NCBI GenBank assembly: GCA_021772465.1
Contig: JAJFLX010000017.1
Coordinates: 198,531 to 262,530 of the forward strand
Length of the DNA stretch: 64,000 nt
Direction of reading: 5' to 3'
Source of the DNA: Chlamydiota bacterium
GTDB taxonomy: Bacteria; Chlamydiota; Chlamydiia; Chlamydiales; JAAKFR01
This document shows positions 8,143 through 16,559 of the stretch, one piece after another. The translations under genes were made by a program, and so were the position numbers. Every line of letters starts with the position of its first letter. Within the stretch, counting starts at the first letter, position 1. Under the pieces are notes generated by a model. It did not search any database and had not been told where the DNA came from. It saw only the letters and a program-made list of their open reading frames with translations.

Positions 8143-9594
8143 ATGGTGAATGTAGAAAAAAATATTTCTTATGGACTTAGGCTAGCAATTATCTACTCCA
8201 TCATTTGGTTTGTAGATCTTTTAGATGCCTCGCTTTTGAATATAGCGCTTCCTGAGGTCTCACAGTATTTTCATATAGACCCAACCAATGCAGAGTGGGC
8301 TTTAATCGGTTTTTTGCTTGCCATGATCATTGGAATGCTGATGAGCAATCCTGCAAGCACAAACTTCGGTTCCAGACGCATCTTTCTGATAGCTGCTTGG
8401 GCTTATGTTATAAGCTCTCTTGCCTGCGGTTTGTCTCAACACTTTTCTGAACTTGTGATTTTTCGAGTTATTCAGGGTTTTGCTGGCGGTCTTATGATTC
8501 CGCTTGGCATGCAGCTTCTCATGAGTGCTATGCCACAAAGCAAATGGGTTAAAACAAGCTCGTGGATGAACGTTTTTACGCTTTTAGCTCCAGCATTAGG
8601 CCCTACACTTGCTGGCTATATCGTAACTTATCTTGATTGGCGCTGGCTCTTTTTCATAAAACTTCCTCTTTCCATTTTCTGTGCCATTCTGGCTCATCTT
8701 TGGGTAAAATATGCAGCGCCTCAAAAAACCAAAAAATTTGATTGGTTTGGATTTCTGTTCGCATCAATAAGTCTATGTTTATTTCTTCTCGTGGTTTCTG
8801 AAATAGGTAAGCCACATTTTTCCAAGGGAATGCTCATCACTCTTTTTATTCTAGCGATCCTTTTTGGAATGGCTTTTTTTTGGCAACAAAAACGGTTCGA
8901 AAATCCACTTGTCCCTCTAACAATCTTCCGTTCCAAGCTTTTTGCCTGGGGGAATGTCATCCAATCAGCTGCAAATATGATTTTTCTTGGGGCGACCTTC
9001 TTAATTGCTCTCTATCTTCAATGGGGGGTAGGTTTTGAAATTGTTGATGTAGGATGGATGATGGCAGCAATCTCTGTCGGGATTATATCTGTGATGCCAA
9101 TCACTGCAAAATTCTATAATAGAATCGGCCCTCTTCCTTATATGATTGTAGGACTTCTACTTATGGCAGGCTCCATGTTTTCCCTAATATTTATCACAAA
9201 ACAAACTCCACCTATCGTCATCGCACTTATCATTTTTTGTGAAGGAGCAGGTTCTGCTGGTTTACAAACAACTAACTTTGCTTCCATTTTTAGTGAAGTG
9301 CCTCAAAAACTTCGCGGGACAGGAAGCTCCCTCTACACTCTTTTTAAACAAATTTCAGCATCTCTAGGAATAGCTCTTTCAACAATGGCTCTAACTGTTA
9401 CCATGAAATTCAACGGTATTTCAACCTTAACAACAAGCTCGCCAAAAGAACTCTTCTACTCACCCTTGATTCTCTTGGGAACGATCCCTCTTTTAGCTCT
9501 TTTATGTTGCTTTTTCATCGATAATAAGCGTGCGCTTCAATACACGAAGCCTCAGGATCATCTTGAGACTGAGTTTGAAGAGGGAATAGAGTAA
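8143..9594 (+). CDS. MFS multidrug efflux transporter, DHA2 (EmrB/QacA) type
   Basis: The 483-residue product has about fourteen hydrophobic spans, the number that defines DHA2 drug:proton antiporters. Family marks include the D-rich first span (WFVDLLDASLLNIALPEVS), motif A-like NFGSRRIFLIAAW, motif B/C regions (FRVIQGFAGGLMIPLG and LLAPALGPTLAGYIV), and LRGTGSSLYTLFKQISASLGIAL in span 11-12. It would export lipophilic or cationic compounds across the inner membrane. I chose ATG 8143 because of the promoter spacing; GTG 8128 is a possible longer start. The neighbouring effector-binding protein may share its substrates. The EmrA-type adaptor partner is not seen here. Confidence 0.88.
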   Translation: MVNVEKNISYGLRLAIIYSIIWFVDLLDASLLNIALPEVSQYFHIDPTNAEWALIGFLLAMIIGMLMSNPASTNFGSRRIFLIAAWAYVISSLACGLSQHFSELVIFRVIQGFAGGLMIPLGMQLLMSAMPQSKWVKTSSWMNVFTLLAPALGPTLAGYIVTYLDWRWLFFIKLPLSIFCAILAHLWVKYAAPQKTKKFDWFGFLFASISLCLFLLVVSEIGKPHFSKGMLITLFILAILFGMAFFWQQKRFENPLVPLTIFRSKLFAWGNVIQSAANMIFLGATFLIALYLQWGVGFEIVDVGWMMAAISVGIISVMPITAKFYNRIGPLPYMIVGLLLMAGSMFSLIFITKQTPPIVIALIIFCEGAGSAGLQTTNFASIFSEVPQKLRGTGSSLYTLFKQISASLGIALSTMALTVTMKFNGISTLTTSSPKELFYSPLILLGTIPLLALLCCFFIDNKRALQYTKPQDHLETEFEEGIE

Positions 9595-9706
9595 ATCCTT
9601 GTCCAACTTTTTGAAGGATAAGCAGGAGAGAAATTGCTCAGCAATCATTTGCGTTTATGCTATTCTGTTCCATTCCTATAAGAAAAATCTCAGATATGAG
9701 AAACGA

Positions 9707-10153
9707 ATGAAAAAAGATTTCGATATAAACACAGTTTTGAGAAAGCCCCTAATGGCACATTTGTCAACCACCACAAATGGAGAGCCAAGAGATTCCCCTG
9801 TTTGGTTCATCTGGGAAGAAGAGTGTATATGGATTTTTGGGACAAGTAAGGACAGCTTTGTCAAACGGCTAAAACAAGAACCAAGATATGCTCTTGGGGT
9901 AGTGGACTTCGATTTGGATAAGGGAATCTTAAGGCATGTTGGAGTACGTGGCACTGCTCAAGTCGGAAAAGTCGATCATAACCGCCTGTATCGTTTTGTC
10001 TCTAAGTATTTAGGCAAAGATAAAGAGAAATGGAATGAGTGGTTTGTAAAAAATATTGTTGATCCACTCGACGTTATGGTGCAAATCACACCAAAATCCA
10101 TCGTAGCGAAAGATGTGTCGTTCTTTAAAACAGGACCTGAATTAGCTCATTAA
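9707..10153 (+). CDS. Pyridoxamine 5'-phosphate oxidase-like flavin/F420-type protein
   Basis: From ATG 9707 the product is 148 residues. It shows the split-barrel fold of the PNPOx-like family: LRKPLMAHLSTTTNGEPRDSPVWFIWEEECIWIF at the start, then KRLKQEPRYALGVVDFD and LRHVGVRGTAQVG. Such proteins bind FMN or F420 and act as oxidoreductases, often on unknown substrates. The reading frame continues upstream to 9599, but the extra residues do not fit the family. The gene sits between an MFS pump and a short-chain dehydrogenase on the same strand, with the latter starting eight bases later, so these two may be co-transcribed. Confidence 0.8.
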   Translation: MKKDFDINTVLRKPLMAHLSTTTNGEPRDSPVWFIWEEECIWIFGTSKDSFVKRLKQEPRYALGVVDFDLDKGILRHVGVRGTAQVGKVDHNRLYRFVSKYLGKDKEKWNEWFVKNIVDPLDVMVQITPKSIVAKDVSFFKTGPELAH

Positions 10154-10161
10154 GGATAAAA

Positions 10162-10920
10162 ATGAGATCATTAAATAATTCAGATATAGCTCTTGTGACA
10201 GGGGCTTCTAAAGGAATCGGGTATGCCTTGGTAGAGGAATTGATACTCAACGGATGGAAGGTGGTTGGTGTTGCTAGGTCCAAGGAAGCTTTAGATGAAA
10301 TGTCCAAGAAATTTGGTGAGGACGTATTTATCTCTTGTAATTGCGATGTTTCGAATGGCGAATCGGTAAAGGGCATCTCAAAAAGGCTCCAAGAGAAAGG
10401 TATTATCCCAGCACTTTTCTTTTTGAATGCAGGTATTGCAGGCGAAGCTGCCTGTGAAGATGTGAATGTTGTTAGCACACAAAAACATAAAGAAATTTTC
10501 GACACGAATTACTTTGGAGTCCTGCATTGGATAGAGCAGTGGATATCTGTTTGTCAGAGGGATTTTGGGGCAAGATTTGTTGTCACGAGCTCGATCAATG
10601 CCATTTTTGCACCTCCCACAGGAAGTGCTTACGCTGCATCAAAAGCGGCAATAGCAAAGGCTTTTGAGGGATTTGCATTAACCTATCACAATACTAATCT
10701 TAAATTTTCTGTTGTTTATGCAGGTCCTGTTGCCACAGATGGTTTAAAAGGAAATCTTCCTTTCACTTGGAGTCCGAAAAAAATGGCCAAGTATATGTTA
10801 AAAAATACAAATAAAGGGAAATCTCGAATTCACAATTCCTTATTTTACAGTTCGTTAGCACGTATTTTAAGAATGCTCCCGAAAAAATATACGATGAAAA
10901 TTTTGAGGAATCTCCGATGA
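10162..10920 (+). CDS. Short-chain dehydrogenase/reductase
   Basis: This 252-residue protein is a classical SDR. It has the cofactor motif TGASKGIG (residues about 14-21), the NAG motif (FLNAGIAGE), the catalytic Ser in VVTSSINA and the YAASK motif with catalytic Tyr and Lys (about residues 157-161). It would use NAD(P)H to reduce or oxidise an unknown carbonyl or alcohol. ATG 10162 follows AAGGAT eight bases past the upstream stop, suggesting one unit with the oxidase-like gene. A 10-bp inverted repeat begins at its stop codon. Confidence 0.88.
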   Translation: MRSLNNSDIALVTGASKGIGYALVEELILNGWKVVGVARSKEALDEMSKKFGEDVFISCNCDVSNGESVKGISKRLQEKGIIPALFFLNAGIAGEAACEDVNVVSTQKHKEIFDTNYFGVLHWIEQWISVCQRDFGARFVVTSSINAIFAPPTGSAYAASKAAIAKAFEGFALTYHNTNLKFSVVYAGPVATDGLKGNLPFTWSPKKMAKYMLKNTNKGKSRIHNSLFYSSLARILRMLPKKYTMKILRNLR

Positions 10921-10943
10921 AGATGAAGTCTCACTTCATCTTT
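10920..10943 (+). terminator. Stem-loop after the SDR gene
   Basis: A perfect 10-bp inverted repeat (AAGATGAAGT, 10920-10929, and ACTTCATCTT, 10933-10942) with a CTC loop begins at the last base of the stop codon. Only a short T run follows, so it is a weak terminator or a processing/stability hairpin. Confidence 0.5.
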
Positions 10944-11300
10944 AGAACTATACTGCCACCAGTTTCTTTGGACACAGAATTGGGGTAAATTCTACCCTGA
11001 TTTTCAAACCAAGGAGATAACATGGAAAAGGCAGTGAAACGATGGACGGCGTCAAAAAAGATGGGAATCGTTCTCCGTATTTTACGAGGAGAGTCGCTAG
11101 AGGATCTCAGTCGAGAGATCGGAGTCTCAGCTTCTCAGATTGAGGAATGGCACAGAACAGCGATTGGGAGTATTGAAAGCTCTCTCAAAAGCCGACCAGA
11201 AGACCCGCTGTATGCAGAGCTTGACTTGGCCAAAAGACGCATCGGAGATCTTTCGATGGAAAATGAGCTTTTGAGAGAGAGGAGCCGCCCTCCACCCATT
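10944..11300 (+). mobile_element. Remnant of an IS3-type insertion sequence
   Basis: The stretch holds a probable left end (a region around CAGTTTCTTTGGACACAG at 10958-10975), a short leader with AAGGAG, and a broken orfA. The orfB (DDE transposase) and a matching right end are absent, so the element is dead. The boundaries are estimates. Confidence 0.55.
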
Positions 11301-11330
11301 TGTTTTTACATTTCATCTCTAATCAGTTAG
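11022..11330 (+). pseudogene. Truncated IS3-family transposase OrfA
   Basis: The frame encodes 102 residues. Residues 1-50 form a helix-turn-helix (KMGIVLRILRGESLEDLSREIGVSASQIEEW) and residues 65-90 a leucine-zipper-like segment (LYAELDLAKRRIGDLSMENELL), which is the layout of IS3-group OrfA. After ENELLRERS the family sequence stops abruptly and an unrelated hydrophobic tail (PPPICFYISSLIS) runs to the stop, showing truncation near 11285. No orfB follows. ATG 11022 has a good AAGGAG upstream, so the fragment could still be translated, but it cannot transpose. Confidence 0.8.
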
Positions 11331-11364
11331 ACTGCGTGGCGTTAAAAAATAGATGGAGTTGTCG

Positions 11365-11847
11365 ATGAGCGCTCAAGAGATACGTGTAACAGATAGAGCA
11401 GCGAAATGGGAACTGGCAGAACGAATAGCCGGTCATGCAAACGCACCAAAGCAAGCCCTAGTGTCCACATTCACAGGTATCATGAGTGTCATGGAAGAGC
11501 AAGCTGGAACAACTTTTGCGACTTCTCTTAAGAAGAAAATTTGGAATCAAGTCTCACCGAACCGATTGGAATCGATCAAAACACATTTATTGTCAGAGTT
11601 TTGTGATAAAATCCTTGGAAGCTTCACCGTCGATGAAGCTATAGCCATGCTTGAGGAACACAAAAACACAGGGGCTATTAAACAAAGTGCATATAGCGCC
11701 AAAGTTAATGCTGAATATCAATTACATTTCTCGGAAATAATAGAATCTGTTAGCAAAAAAGCAAAGGCTATGTCAGTTAGCCTAGTACCTGAGGTGGTTG
11801 AATCTCTTGAAGGGGAGGGAATCGAGTTTCTCGGTATCAAAACCTGA
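11365..11847 (+). CDS. Alpha-helical protein of unknown function (paralogue of the gene at 15422)
   Basis: From ATG 11365, which follows GGAG at a 6-base spacing, the product has 160 residues and is predicted largely helical and soluble. I do not recognise it with certainty; the segment LLSEFCDKILGSFTVDEAIAML has the look of DUF2059-type proteins (helix, then FT-D/E-E). It resembles the product of the gene at 15422 in its start (MSA), the K/R-x-ELAE+-x-G segment and this FT region. An upstream ATG at 11353 would add four residues. It lies directly after the IS remnant and is convergent with the NmrA-like gene, 23 bases away. Confidence 0.65.
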   Translation: MSAQEIRVTDRAAKWELAERIAGHANAPKQALVSTFTGIMSVMEEQAGTTFATSLKKKIWNQVSPNRLESIKTHLLSEFCDKILGSFTVDEAIAMLEEHKNTGAIKQSAYSAKVNAEYQLHFSEIIESVSKKAKAMSVSLVPEVVESLEGEGIEFLGIKT

Positions 11848-11870
11848 CCAAACTGAGTTAGAGTCACCCT

Positions 11871-12698
11871 TCACTCCCAAATTGAAAGGTTCTCCTTGAT
11901 ATAATCCTCCAGATATCGAGCAGGCTTGCCTAATATTTTTTCTACAGATAGTGAGACCGGAGCGGTAATTTTCTCTCGAATGTCTCGGAATAAACTCAAC
12001 CACTCGTCATTCCAATGGAGTTGCTCTCTTGCCTCTTTTTCACCTATTTCTCTATAGCCAACAGGATAAGATAGATGTTTAGAAAAAAGGTCAGCAACGG
12101 CTTGGTGGGTTAAACTTTCTGGTCCTGTGATGTCATATCCTACCGCTGACTCATCGAAATCTTTAGAAAGAAAATAGGAAGCCACCTCTGCAACATCACG
12201 AGCATCTACCAAGCTGATAGGTGCCCCTCCATCTGGGAATGTTAATTCTCGATGGCGGGTTATCATCTCTTTGAAACAAGAGCTAAAATTTTGATAAAAC
12301 CAATTCGCTCGAAGGGCAACATACGGAATGTGAGACTCTTCTACAAAGGCTTCCAATTTTGCTAAAAACTGGGTTTTAATTTTGTCAGCGCCCATGCCAG
12401 ACATCACCACTATTTCTCTAATCCCAGATGTTTTGGCGGCACTTAGGAAAGTTTTAATCACCTCATCACTGGAAGATGAATTACAACTCAAAAACAGTCT
12501 ATCAACACCCTCAAGAGCCTCTTTGTAGGAATTGGGGTTATTGAAGTCGAAAGCAACAATCCTAGATGAGTCGTGCTGAAGAAATGAGGCTGATGTGGGG
12601 TCGCGCGCGAGTAATTGGGTTGGTCTATTCTCACGTTGCAAGAGAAAAGCAAGCTCTCGTCCCACCTGGCCACTTGCACCAGTAATCGCTACTCTCAT
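11871..12698 (-). CDS. NmrA-like NAD(P)-binding reductase
   Basis: This 275-residue protein starts with the Rossmann motif VAITGASGQVGRELA and continues with LLARDPTS and AFDFNNPNSYKEAL, the pattern of NmrA/QorB-type atypical SDRs, followed by IVVMSGMGADK and ALRANWFYQNF. These proteins sense or use NADP(H); some reduce quinones. It lacks the YxxxK catalytic pair in the usual place, as many NmrA-type members do. Its ATG overlaps the stop of the P-loop gene upstream by four bases, so the two genes are translationally coupled. Confidence 0.85.
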   Translation of the reverse strand: MRVAITGASGQVGRELAFLLQRENRPTQLLARDPTSASFLQHDSSRIVAFDFNNPNSYKEALEGVDRLFLSCNSSSSDEVIKTFLSAAKTSGIREIVVMSGMGADKIKTQFLAKLEAFVEESHIPYVALRANWFYQNFSSCFKEMITRHRELTFPDGGAPISLVDARDVAEVASYFLSKDFDESAVGYDITGPESLTHQAVADLFSKHLSYPVGYREIGEKEAREQLHWNDEWLSLFRDIREKITAPVSLSVEKILGKPARYLEDYIKENLSIWE

Positions 12699-13270
12699 CT
12701 AGTGTCTTCCATTTTTTCCATCTCGCTTTGGTGTCGGTTTAGAGTATCTAAAAAAGTCTCTATATCTTTTTCAGACCTAAATACATAAAAACAGACATGA
12801 GGATATTTTCGGCGTAACTCGTCAATTTTTTGGCCATAACGTTTGTGGTATCGGAAAAGGTACCGAATAAGTTTAAAACTGATACTTTTATTGCACCCCC
12901 TCGCGAGGTCAGGGATAGTCCAGTTTTGATGAAAAACCCGTTTGATCAAGTGCCAAAGAGAGACAACAATAGGGTAGCGGAAGTAAATGGCGCAATCGGC
13001 CTGCTGAAACCGCATTTCCAATGATCGCATCGAATTGCCATCGATAATCCACTTCGATTGATTCACAACGGAGCGTTGAATATCCAAAAACTCTTCGTGG
13101 TCTCTCTCAACCCAATTTTCAATATAAAAATGCTTATCCAAATAATGGATCGGCAAGTCTAAAAACTGGGCTAACTTTGTGGCAAATGTGGACTTTCCAC
13201 TTCCTGGCAAGCCAAAGATCATAATTTTTTGGAACGGGCGGGGCAAATCTTTTGGAGTGAACGCACGCAT
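12695..13270 (-). CDS. P-loop nucleoside-kinase-like protein (DNA topology modulation/FlaR family)
   Basis: The 191-residue product has a Walker A motif GLPGSGKST (about residues 20-28), followed by LAQFLDLPIHYLDKHF and WIIDGNSMRS, the arrangement of the adenylate-kinase-like family often annotated as topology modulation protein. YRFPIVVSLWHLIKRV-like segments follow in the C-terminal half. The real substrate of this family is not established. ATG 13270 has a weak AGAAG upstream; a start at 13222 (MIFGLPGSGKST) would match shorter relatives. It is the first gene of a two-gene unit with the NmrA-like reductase. Confidence 0.82.
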   Translation of the reverse strand: MRAFTPKDLPRPFQKIMIFGLPGSGKSTFATKLAQFLDLPIHYLDKHFYIENWVERDHEEFLDIQRSVVNQSKWIIDGNSMRSLEMRFQQADCAIYFRYPIVVSLWHLIKRVFHQNWTIPDLARGCNKSISFKLIRYLFRYHKRYGQKIDELRRKYPHVCFYVFRSEKDIETFLDTLNRHQSEMEKMEDTR

Positions 13271-13508
13271 CTCTTCTGCAGCTCGGTTATCTATTCAAGT
13301 GAGTTTAGAGTACCGAATAAGGGTACTTGATAAACAGTTTAACTCAGAATCTGAGCACTAAAAATATTCGATACGGAAAAGTGGGCAGTTTGGTTTTTAG
13401 GTCCCATGCGGCTGCGTAAGAAAAACTTAGTGTGCTCAAATTCAGCTCGATTTAGAGAGTGCCAATTTTAAGCGTAAGTGCTTATGATGCTCCCCATCTA
13501 GCAAACAA

Positions 13509-14180
13509 ATGATGTATGTCATGAAACCAAAAACACTAGGTATTATAGGAGGAGCTGGCCCTATTGCCGGAGTCAAGCTTTTAGAAAGAATATTTTCGCT
13601 AGCAATCAGCGGCTATGGATGCTCTCAAGATAACGATTTTCCCCAAGTTTTTTTCATCAGTTTTCCCTTCTCTCAAATGCTCACCCAAGAGATAGACGCC
13701 CCCCAAATACGCAGAGAACTTAACCACTGCCTGAATCAGTTGCGTCAAAATGGTTCCGAAGTGTTGGCTATCGCTTGTAATACGTTGCACGCCTTTTTAG
13801 AGGGTGAACCAGATGATCTTATTCATCTGCCCAAAATAACTAAAAAAGCCCTTCCAGAAGGTGTAATCCCACTCGTGCTTTGCACCTCAACCTCAGTTCG
13901 AAGCGAAGTGCATAGAGAGTTTTTCCCCTGCCGCTACCCAGAGCCCGAAATACAACTTGAAATCGATCTCATCATTGAGCGCATTCTCAAAGGAGAAGAG
14001 AAACAAGCAGTCGCTGAGCAACTAGCGCAAATTGCCCAGCCGCTAGGCGCTCAAACTGTGGTGTTAGGTTGTACTGAACTCTCTTTCATGCATGAACTCA
14101 ATCTACCGGGCACCTACGTAATAGACCCTCTTGAATTACTTGCAAATCAAGCGCTTAAAATAAGCTTTTCAAAGGGGTAA
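13509..14180 (+). CDS. Aspartate/glutamate racemase family protein
   Basis: This 223-residue protein belongs to the cofactor-independent Asp/Glu racemase superfamily. It begins with the GIIGGAGPIAGVKL loop and carries both catalytic cysteines, Cys90 in AIACNTLHAF and Cys188 in VVLGCTELSF. It could supply D-aspartate or D-glutamate, but related enzymes act on other substrates. The start could also be the ATG at 13521, which gives a more typical MKPKTLGIIGG start. The gene stands alone after a 238-base gap and overlaps the convergent methyltransferase gene by 12 bases. Confidence 0.9.
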   Translation: MMYVMKPKTLGIIGGAGPIAGVKLLERIFSLAISGYGCSQDNDFPQVFFISFPFSQMLTQEIDAPQIRRELNHCLNQLRQNGSEVLAIACNTLHAFLEGEPDDLIHLPKITKKALPEGVIPLVLCTSTSVRSEVHREFFPCRYPEPEIQLEIDLIIERILKGEEKQAVAEQLAQIAQPLGAQTVVLGCTELSFMHELNLPGTYVIDPLELLANQALKISFSKG

Positions 14181-15089
14181 GCGAGCTCTGACATGCACTC
14201 GTGCAAGCTTAAAAGAGCACACTCCATTCTCATCCATAATACTTGGATCAATATCTACCATATGCGTGACAAGGCGATTAAAAAACTCAAGTGCTAAACT
14301 CTTTGGAATATCCCAGTTCGCTGTCACAGTACCAAGCATCCAGTGAATGAACTGATCTCTATTTACAAAAGCAAAAGGGGTGTGGACTTCATTAAAATAG
14401 GTGATTTCCCATCCAGCGGACTCAATATTTTCTCTTATCCCTTCAAGTGAGCGCATAGTAGCTTTTGATTCGTTTGTTTTATTTTTTTTCCAAGGCGGGA
14501 CTAAATCGAACTCCTCAAAAGTGCGCGAAGCGGCCTCAAAAAATGGTTTGTTGCCCCCTTTGGGTATAACAAGAACCATCTGACCGGTGTCGGCAATCAA
14601 ATGACTCAGCTTGCGCAGCACCCTCTCTGGGTTTGGAACGAGATGAAAGACAAAAAATGAATAAATTTTATCAAATTTTTGATGAGGTTTAAGCTCAGTA
14701 GATAACAAATCCACATTTGTTGAGCAGAGAAAGGAAAGAGAGGGGTAGTATTTTTTAGGGAAGCTGCGTCCTGCAAAAGAGATCATCTGCCTAGAAAGGT
14801 CGACACCAACAATTTCTCCCCTAGGCAAGGAGTGGGAAATCTGAGCGGTAATTTTACCATCTCCACATCCGAAATCCAGAATTTTCTCATCACCCTGAAA
14901 TGACTCAAGTCCTATCAACTCCCACGCCCACTGACGTTGCACTTCTGAATGATGAAAGTACTCTAAAACTAAATCGTCATCGCCCCAACCCTTGCTCGGA
15001 TCATTCAACTCCCATTGAGGAGCATCAGCATAAACCCAACAACAAGTAAGCAGGCAAGATAGAAGGAGACGGCGGAACATAAGACCCAT
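14169..15089 (-). CDS. Exported SAM-dependent methyltransferase-like protein (paralogue of 25989)
   Basis: The 306-residue product starts with a signal-peptide-like segment (FRRLLLSCLLTCCWVYADA), which may also be a lipoprotein signal. The mature part carries class I methyltransferase motifs: ILDFGCGDGKIT (motif I), IVGVDLSRQMI (II), and a YSFFVFHLV motif IV equivalent. The N-terminal signature YFHHSEVQRQWAW and the C-terminal NWDIP and DENG segments are shared with the gene at 25989. Resemblance to trans-aconitate-type methyltransferases is general. SAM is not expected in the periplasm, so the export signal is odd. ATG 15089 or 15080 could be the start; 15113 is the longest. Confidence 0.82.
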   Translation of the reverse strand: MGLMFRRLLLSCLLTCCWVYADAPQWELNDPSKGWGDDDLVLEYFHHSEVQRQWAWELIGLESFQGDEKILDFGCGDGKITAQISHSLPRGEIVGVDLSRQMISFAGRSFPKKYYPSLSFLCSTNVDLLSTELKPHQKFDKIYSFFVFHLVPNPERVLRKLSHLIADTGQMVLVIPKGGNKPFFEAASRTFEEFDLVPPWKKNKTNESKATMRSLEGIRENIESAGWEITYFNEVHTPFAFVNRDQFIHWMLGTVTANWDIPKSLALEFFNRLVTHMVDIDPSIMDENGVCSFKLARVHVRARLPL

Positions 15090-15116
15090 TTGTGAAATTG
15101 ATAAGGCCACCATTCT

Positions 15117-15335
15117 CTATAAAGGGAGTTTAAATCTCAACTCACATGTTGATTGTAGATCAGCTGCAAGCAAGTCAAAGAGACGGCGCAGCGTCCTATT
15201 TGCTAACAAGATATGAGCGCCGATATGACCAGGATTTTCTCCGTGAAAAGCAGTAATCTTATGAGAATTGATTTCTAATTCATGAAAACACTCTTCAGAT
15301 TCCAAATCCAGTCCCCACCAACTTGTTAACAACAT
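15117..15335 (-). CDS. Possible small protein, unknown
   Basis: A 72-residue frame lies immediately upstream of the exported methyltransferase on the same strand. It has no recognised motif, no signal peptide and no clear Shine-Dalgarno, but an AT-rich region with TATTAT just before its ATG could serve as a promoter. The sequence (HKITAFHGENPGHIGAHILLANRTLRRLFDLL in part) has a plausible amphipathic character. It may be a fragment or a chance frame. Confidence 0.3.
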   Translation of the reverse strand: MLLTSWWGLDLESEECFHELEINSHKITAFHGENPGHIGAHILLANRTLRRLFDLLAADLQSTCELRFKLPL

Positions 15336-15421
15336 AATAATAGTGTAGATAATTTTTTATATTTGATTAAATCTCCGTTGTTTATTTTAATGATAGTGTG
15401 AAAATGCTCCAGGAGCTTTTT

Positions 15422-15829
15422 ATGAGCGCTTCCATAGATCAAGGTAGGTTAGAGCTAGCCGAGAAAATGGTTGGGTGCAACACTCCTGTCTATCATGTAT
15501 TTCAAGTCCTTTTTGAGGATGCACTCAAAATATTCGAGGAGGGAGGACTTTTCGATGGAGATGCTGAAACTCGGAAGGGTTTACAGGAGCGGGTCTCACA
15601 AAAGTTCTTGCCTGAGAGTAATCAGCATTATTACACTCTTTTTTGCACACAGGTGCTCCAACAATTTACCGATGAGCAGCTTGCAGAAAGAAACGTGCAA
15701 GCTGAGATTCAAAAAACCTACAGGAAAGAGCGTTCGGCTATGGTAGAGTTGGCAGTCAAAGAAGCTTATTCTAGAAAAAGGCAGCTCCATTATCATATTT
15801 TCTGTGAGCTAGAAAAACTTGGAGTATAG
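15422..15829 (+). CDS. Helical protein of unknown function (paralogue of 11365)
   Basis: From ATG 15422, preceded by CAGGAG at a suitable distance, the product is 135 residues, soluble and mostly helical. It shares with the protein at 11365 the MSA start, a K/R-x-ELAEKM-x-G segment and an FC-x-QVLQQFTDEQLAE region, so the two look like diverged copies. The FT-DE-L pattern recalls DUF2059 proteins, but there is no signal peptide. The longest frame starts at GTG 15398. It stands between two minus-strand genes and probably has its own promoter in the AT-rich gap upstream (15336-15400). Confidence 0.65.
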   Translation: MSASIDQGRLELAEKMVGCNTPVYHVFQVLFEDALKIFEEGGLFDGDAETRKGLQERVSQKFLPESNQHYYTLFCTQVLQQFTDEQLAERNVQAEIQKTYRKERSAMVELAVKEAYSRKRQLHYHIFCELEKLGV

Positions 15830-15887
15830 CCTACCCTTGACACCATGAAAAGAAAAACGAGCTCTTTCCATGTAAAAGCAAGAATTT

Positions 15888-16394
15888 CTAACTACAAGGG
15901 CCAAGGCCACAAAGCTGAAGGGTAGAGAAGATGTTTGCAAAAGCTGCTAAAAAAATGAGAGCAAAGGCGAGCTGACTCCACCAATTCATCCGGAAATTGA
16001 CTTCCCTTTTGACAGAGTCAAAGCAGATGAGAAGAAGGGCCGCAAAAGCCACAGAGCATGAAAAGATAATGAAAGACCACATGTAAAGGCTTAAACCCCA
16101 AAAGGGAATACCAAAAGTAGGGAACTGAGGGCAGATGTGAAGAGCGATTTGTCGCAGCGCCACAAACCCTCCGTAAATAGCAGAGAGAAGGCTAAAGCCA
16201 TAGTGAGCCCTACGAGGCCCAAAACGGCAATTCATCAACGCTCCAGCTGCAACACCTAACATGCCAAGCCGTTGCATGAGACAGAGGACACAGGGCTCCT
16301 CATCGTAGAAATATTGGATCGAAAGAGCCCCAAAAAGAACGCAAGCGATGATAATAGCTTGTAGTCCATTGAGGTTTCTTTCCCATCTTTGCAT
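15888..16394 (-). CDS. dsbB: DsbB-like disulfide bond formation protein
   Basis: DsbB re-oxidises DsbA with quinone in the inner membrane. From ATG 16394 the product is 168 residues with four hydrophobic spans and the periplasmic CVLC motif (Cys35, Cys38) followed by LMQRLGML, the DsbB signature. The second loop has a single Cys in HICPQFPTFG, and another pair lies at the very C-terminus (LCGLGPC), so the second disulfide is arranged differently from E. coli. The frame extends upstream to 16493 but those residues overlap the preceding gene. It is the last of three closely spaced minus-strand genes. Confidence 0.85.
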   Translation of the reverse strand: MQRWERNLNGLQAIIIACVLFGALSIQYFYDEEPCVLCLMQRLGMLGVAAGALMNCRFGPRRAHYGFSLLSAIYGGFVALRQIALHICPQFPTFGIPFWGLSLYMWSFIIFSCSVAFAALLLICFDSVKREVNFRMNWWSQLAFALIFLAAFANIFSTLQLCGLGPCS

Positions 16395-16399
16395 CGTGT

Positions 16400-16555
16400 T
16401 CACCAAGTGATTTGAAGTGTGCTCGTAGCGTGACACCAGAGCATAAACCAGCAAAAGGTGAGGGTTACAAGAAGCAATGCTCCTCCCCACCACCTTTTGC
16501 TGAAATAAAGCAGAGCGATGACTAATGTCATTAAAAGAAAAAGCCCTGCCATCAT
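16400..16555 (-). CDS. Small two-span membrane protein
   Basis: This 51-residue frame starts at ATG 16555 (or 16552), eight bases after AAGGA, and ends five bases before the dsbB start. It consists of two hydrophobic spans (GLFLLMTLVIALLYF and GALLLVTLTFCWFMLW) joined by a short basic turn (SKRWW), and ends with a short polar tail. It sits between another small membrane protein and dsbB with almost no gaps, so it is likely part of the same membrane-associated unit. No family recognised. The frame can be extended upstream to 16648 only by overlapping its neighbour. Confidence 0.6.
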   Translation of the reverse strand: MMAGLFLLMTLVIALLYFSKRWWGGALLLVTLTFCWFMLWCHATSTLQITW

Positions 16556-16559
16556 CGGT

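Noticed and set aside
12853..13322. A 12-base direct repeat (GTACCGAATAAG) at about 12859 and 13308
   Set aside because: One copy is inside the P-loop gene and the other in the gap upstream; with only two imperfectly placed copies it may be chance and no element boundary is seen.
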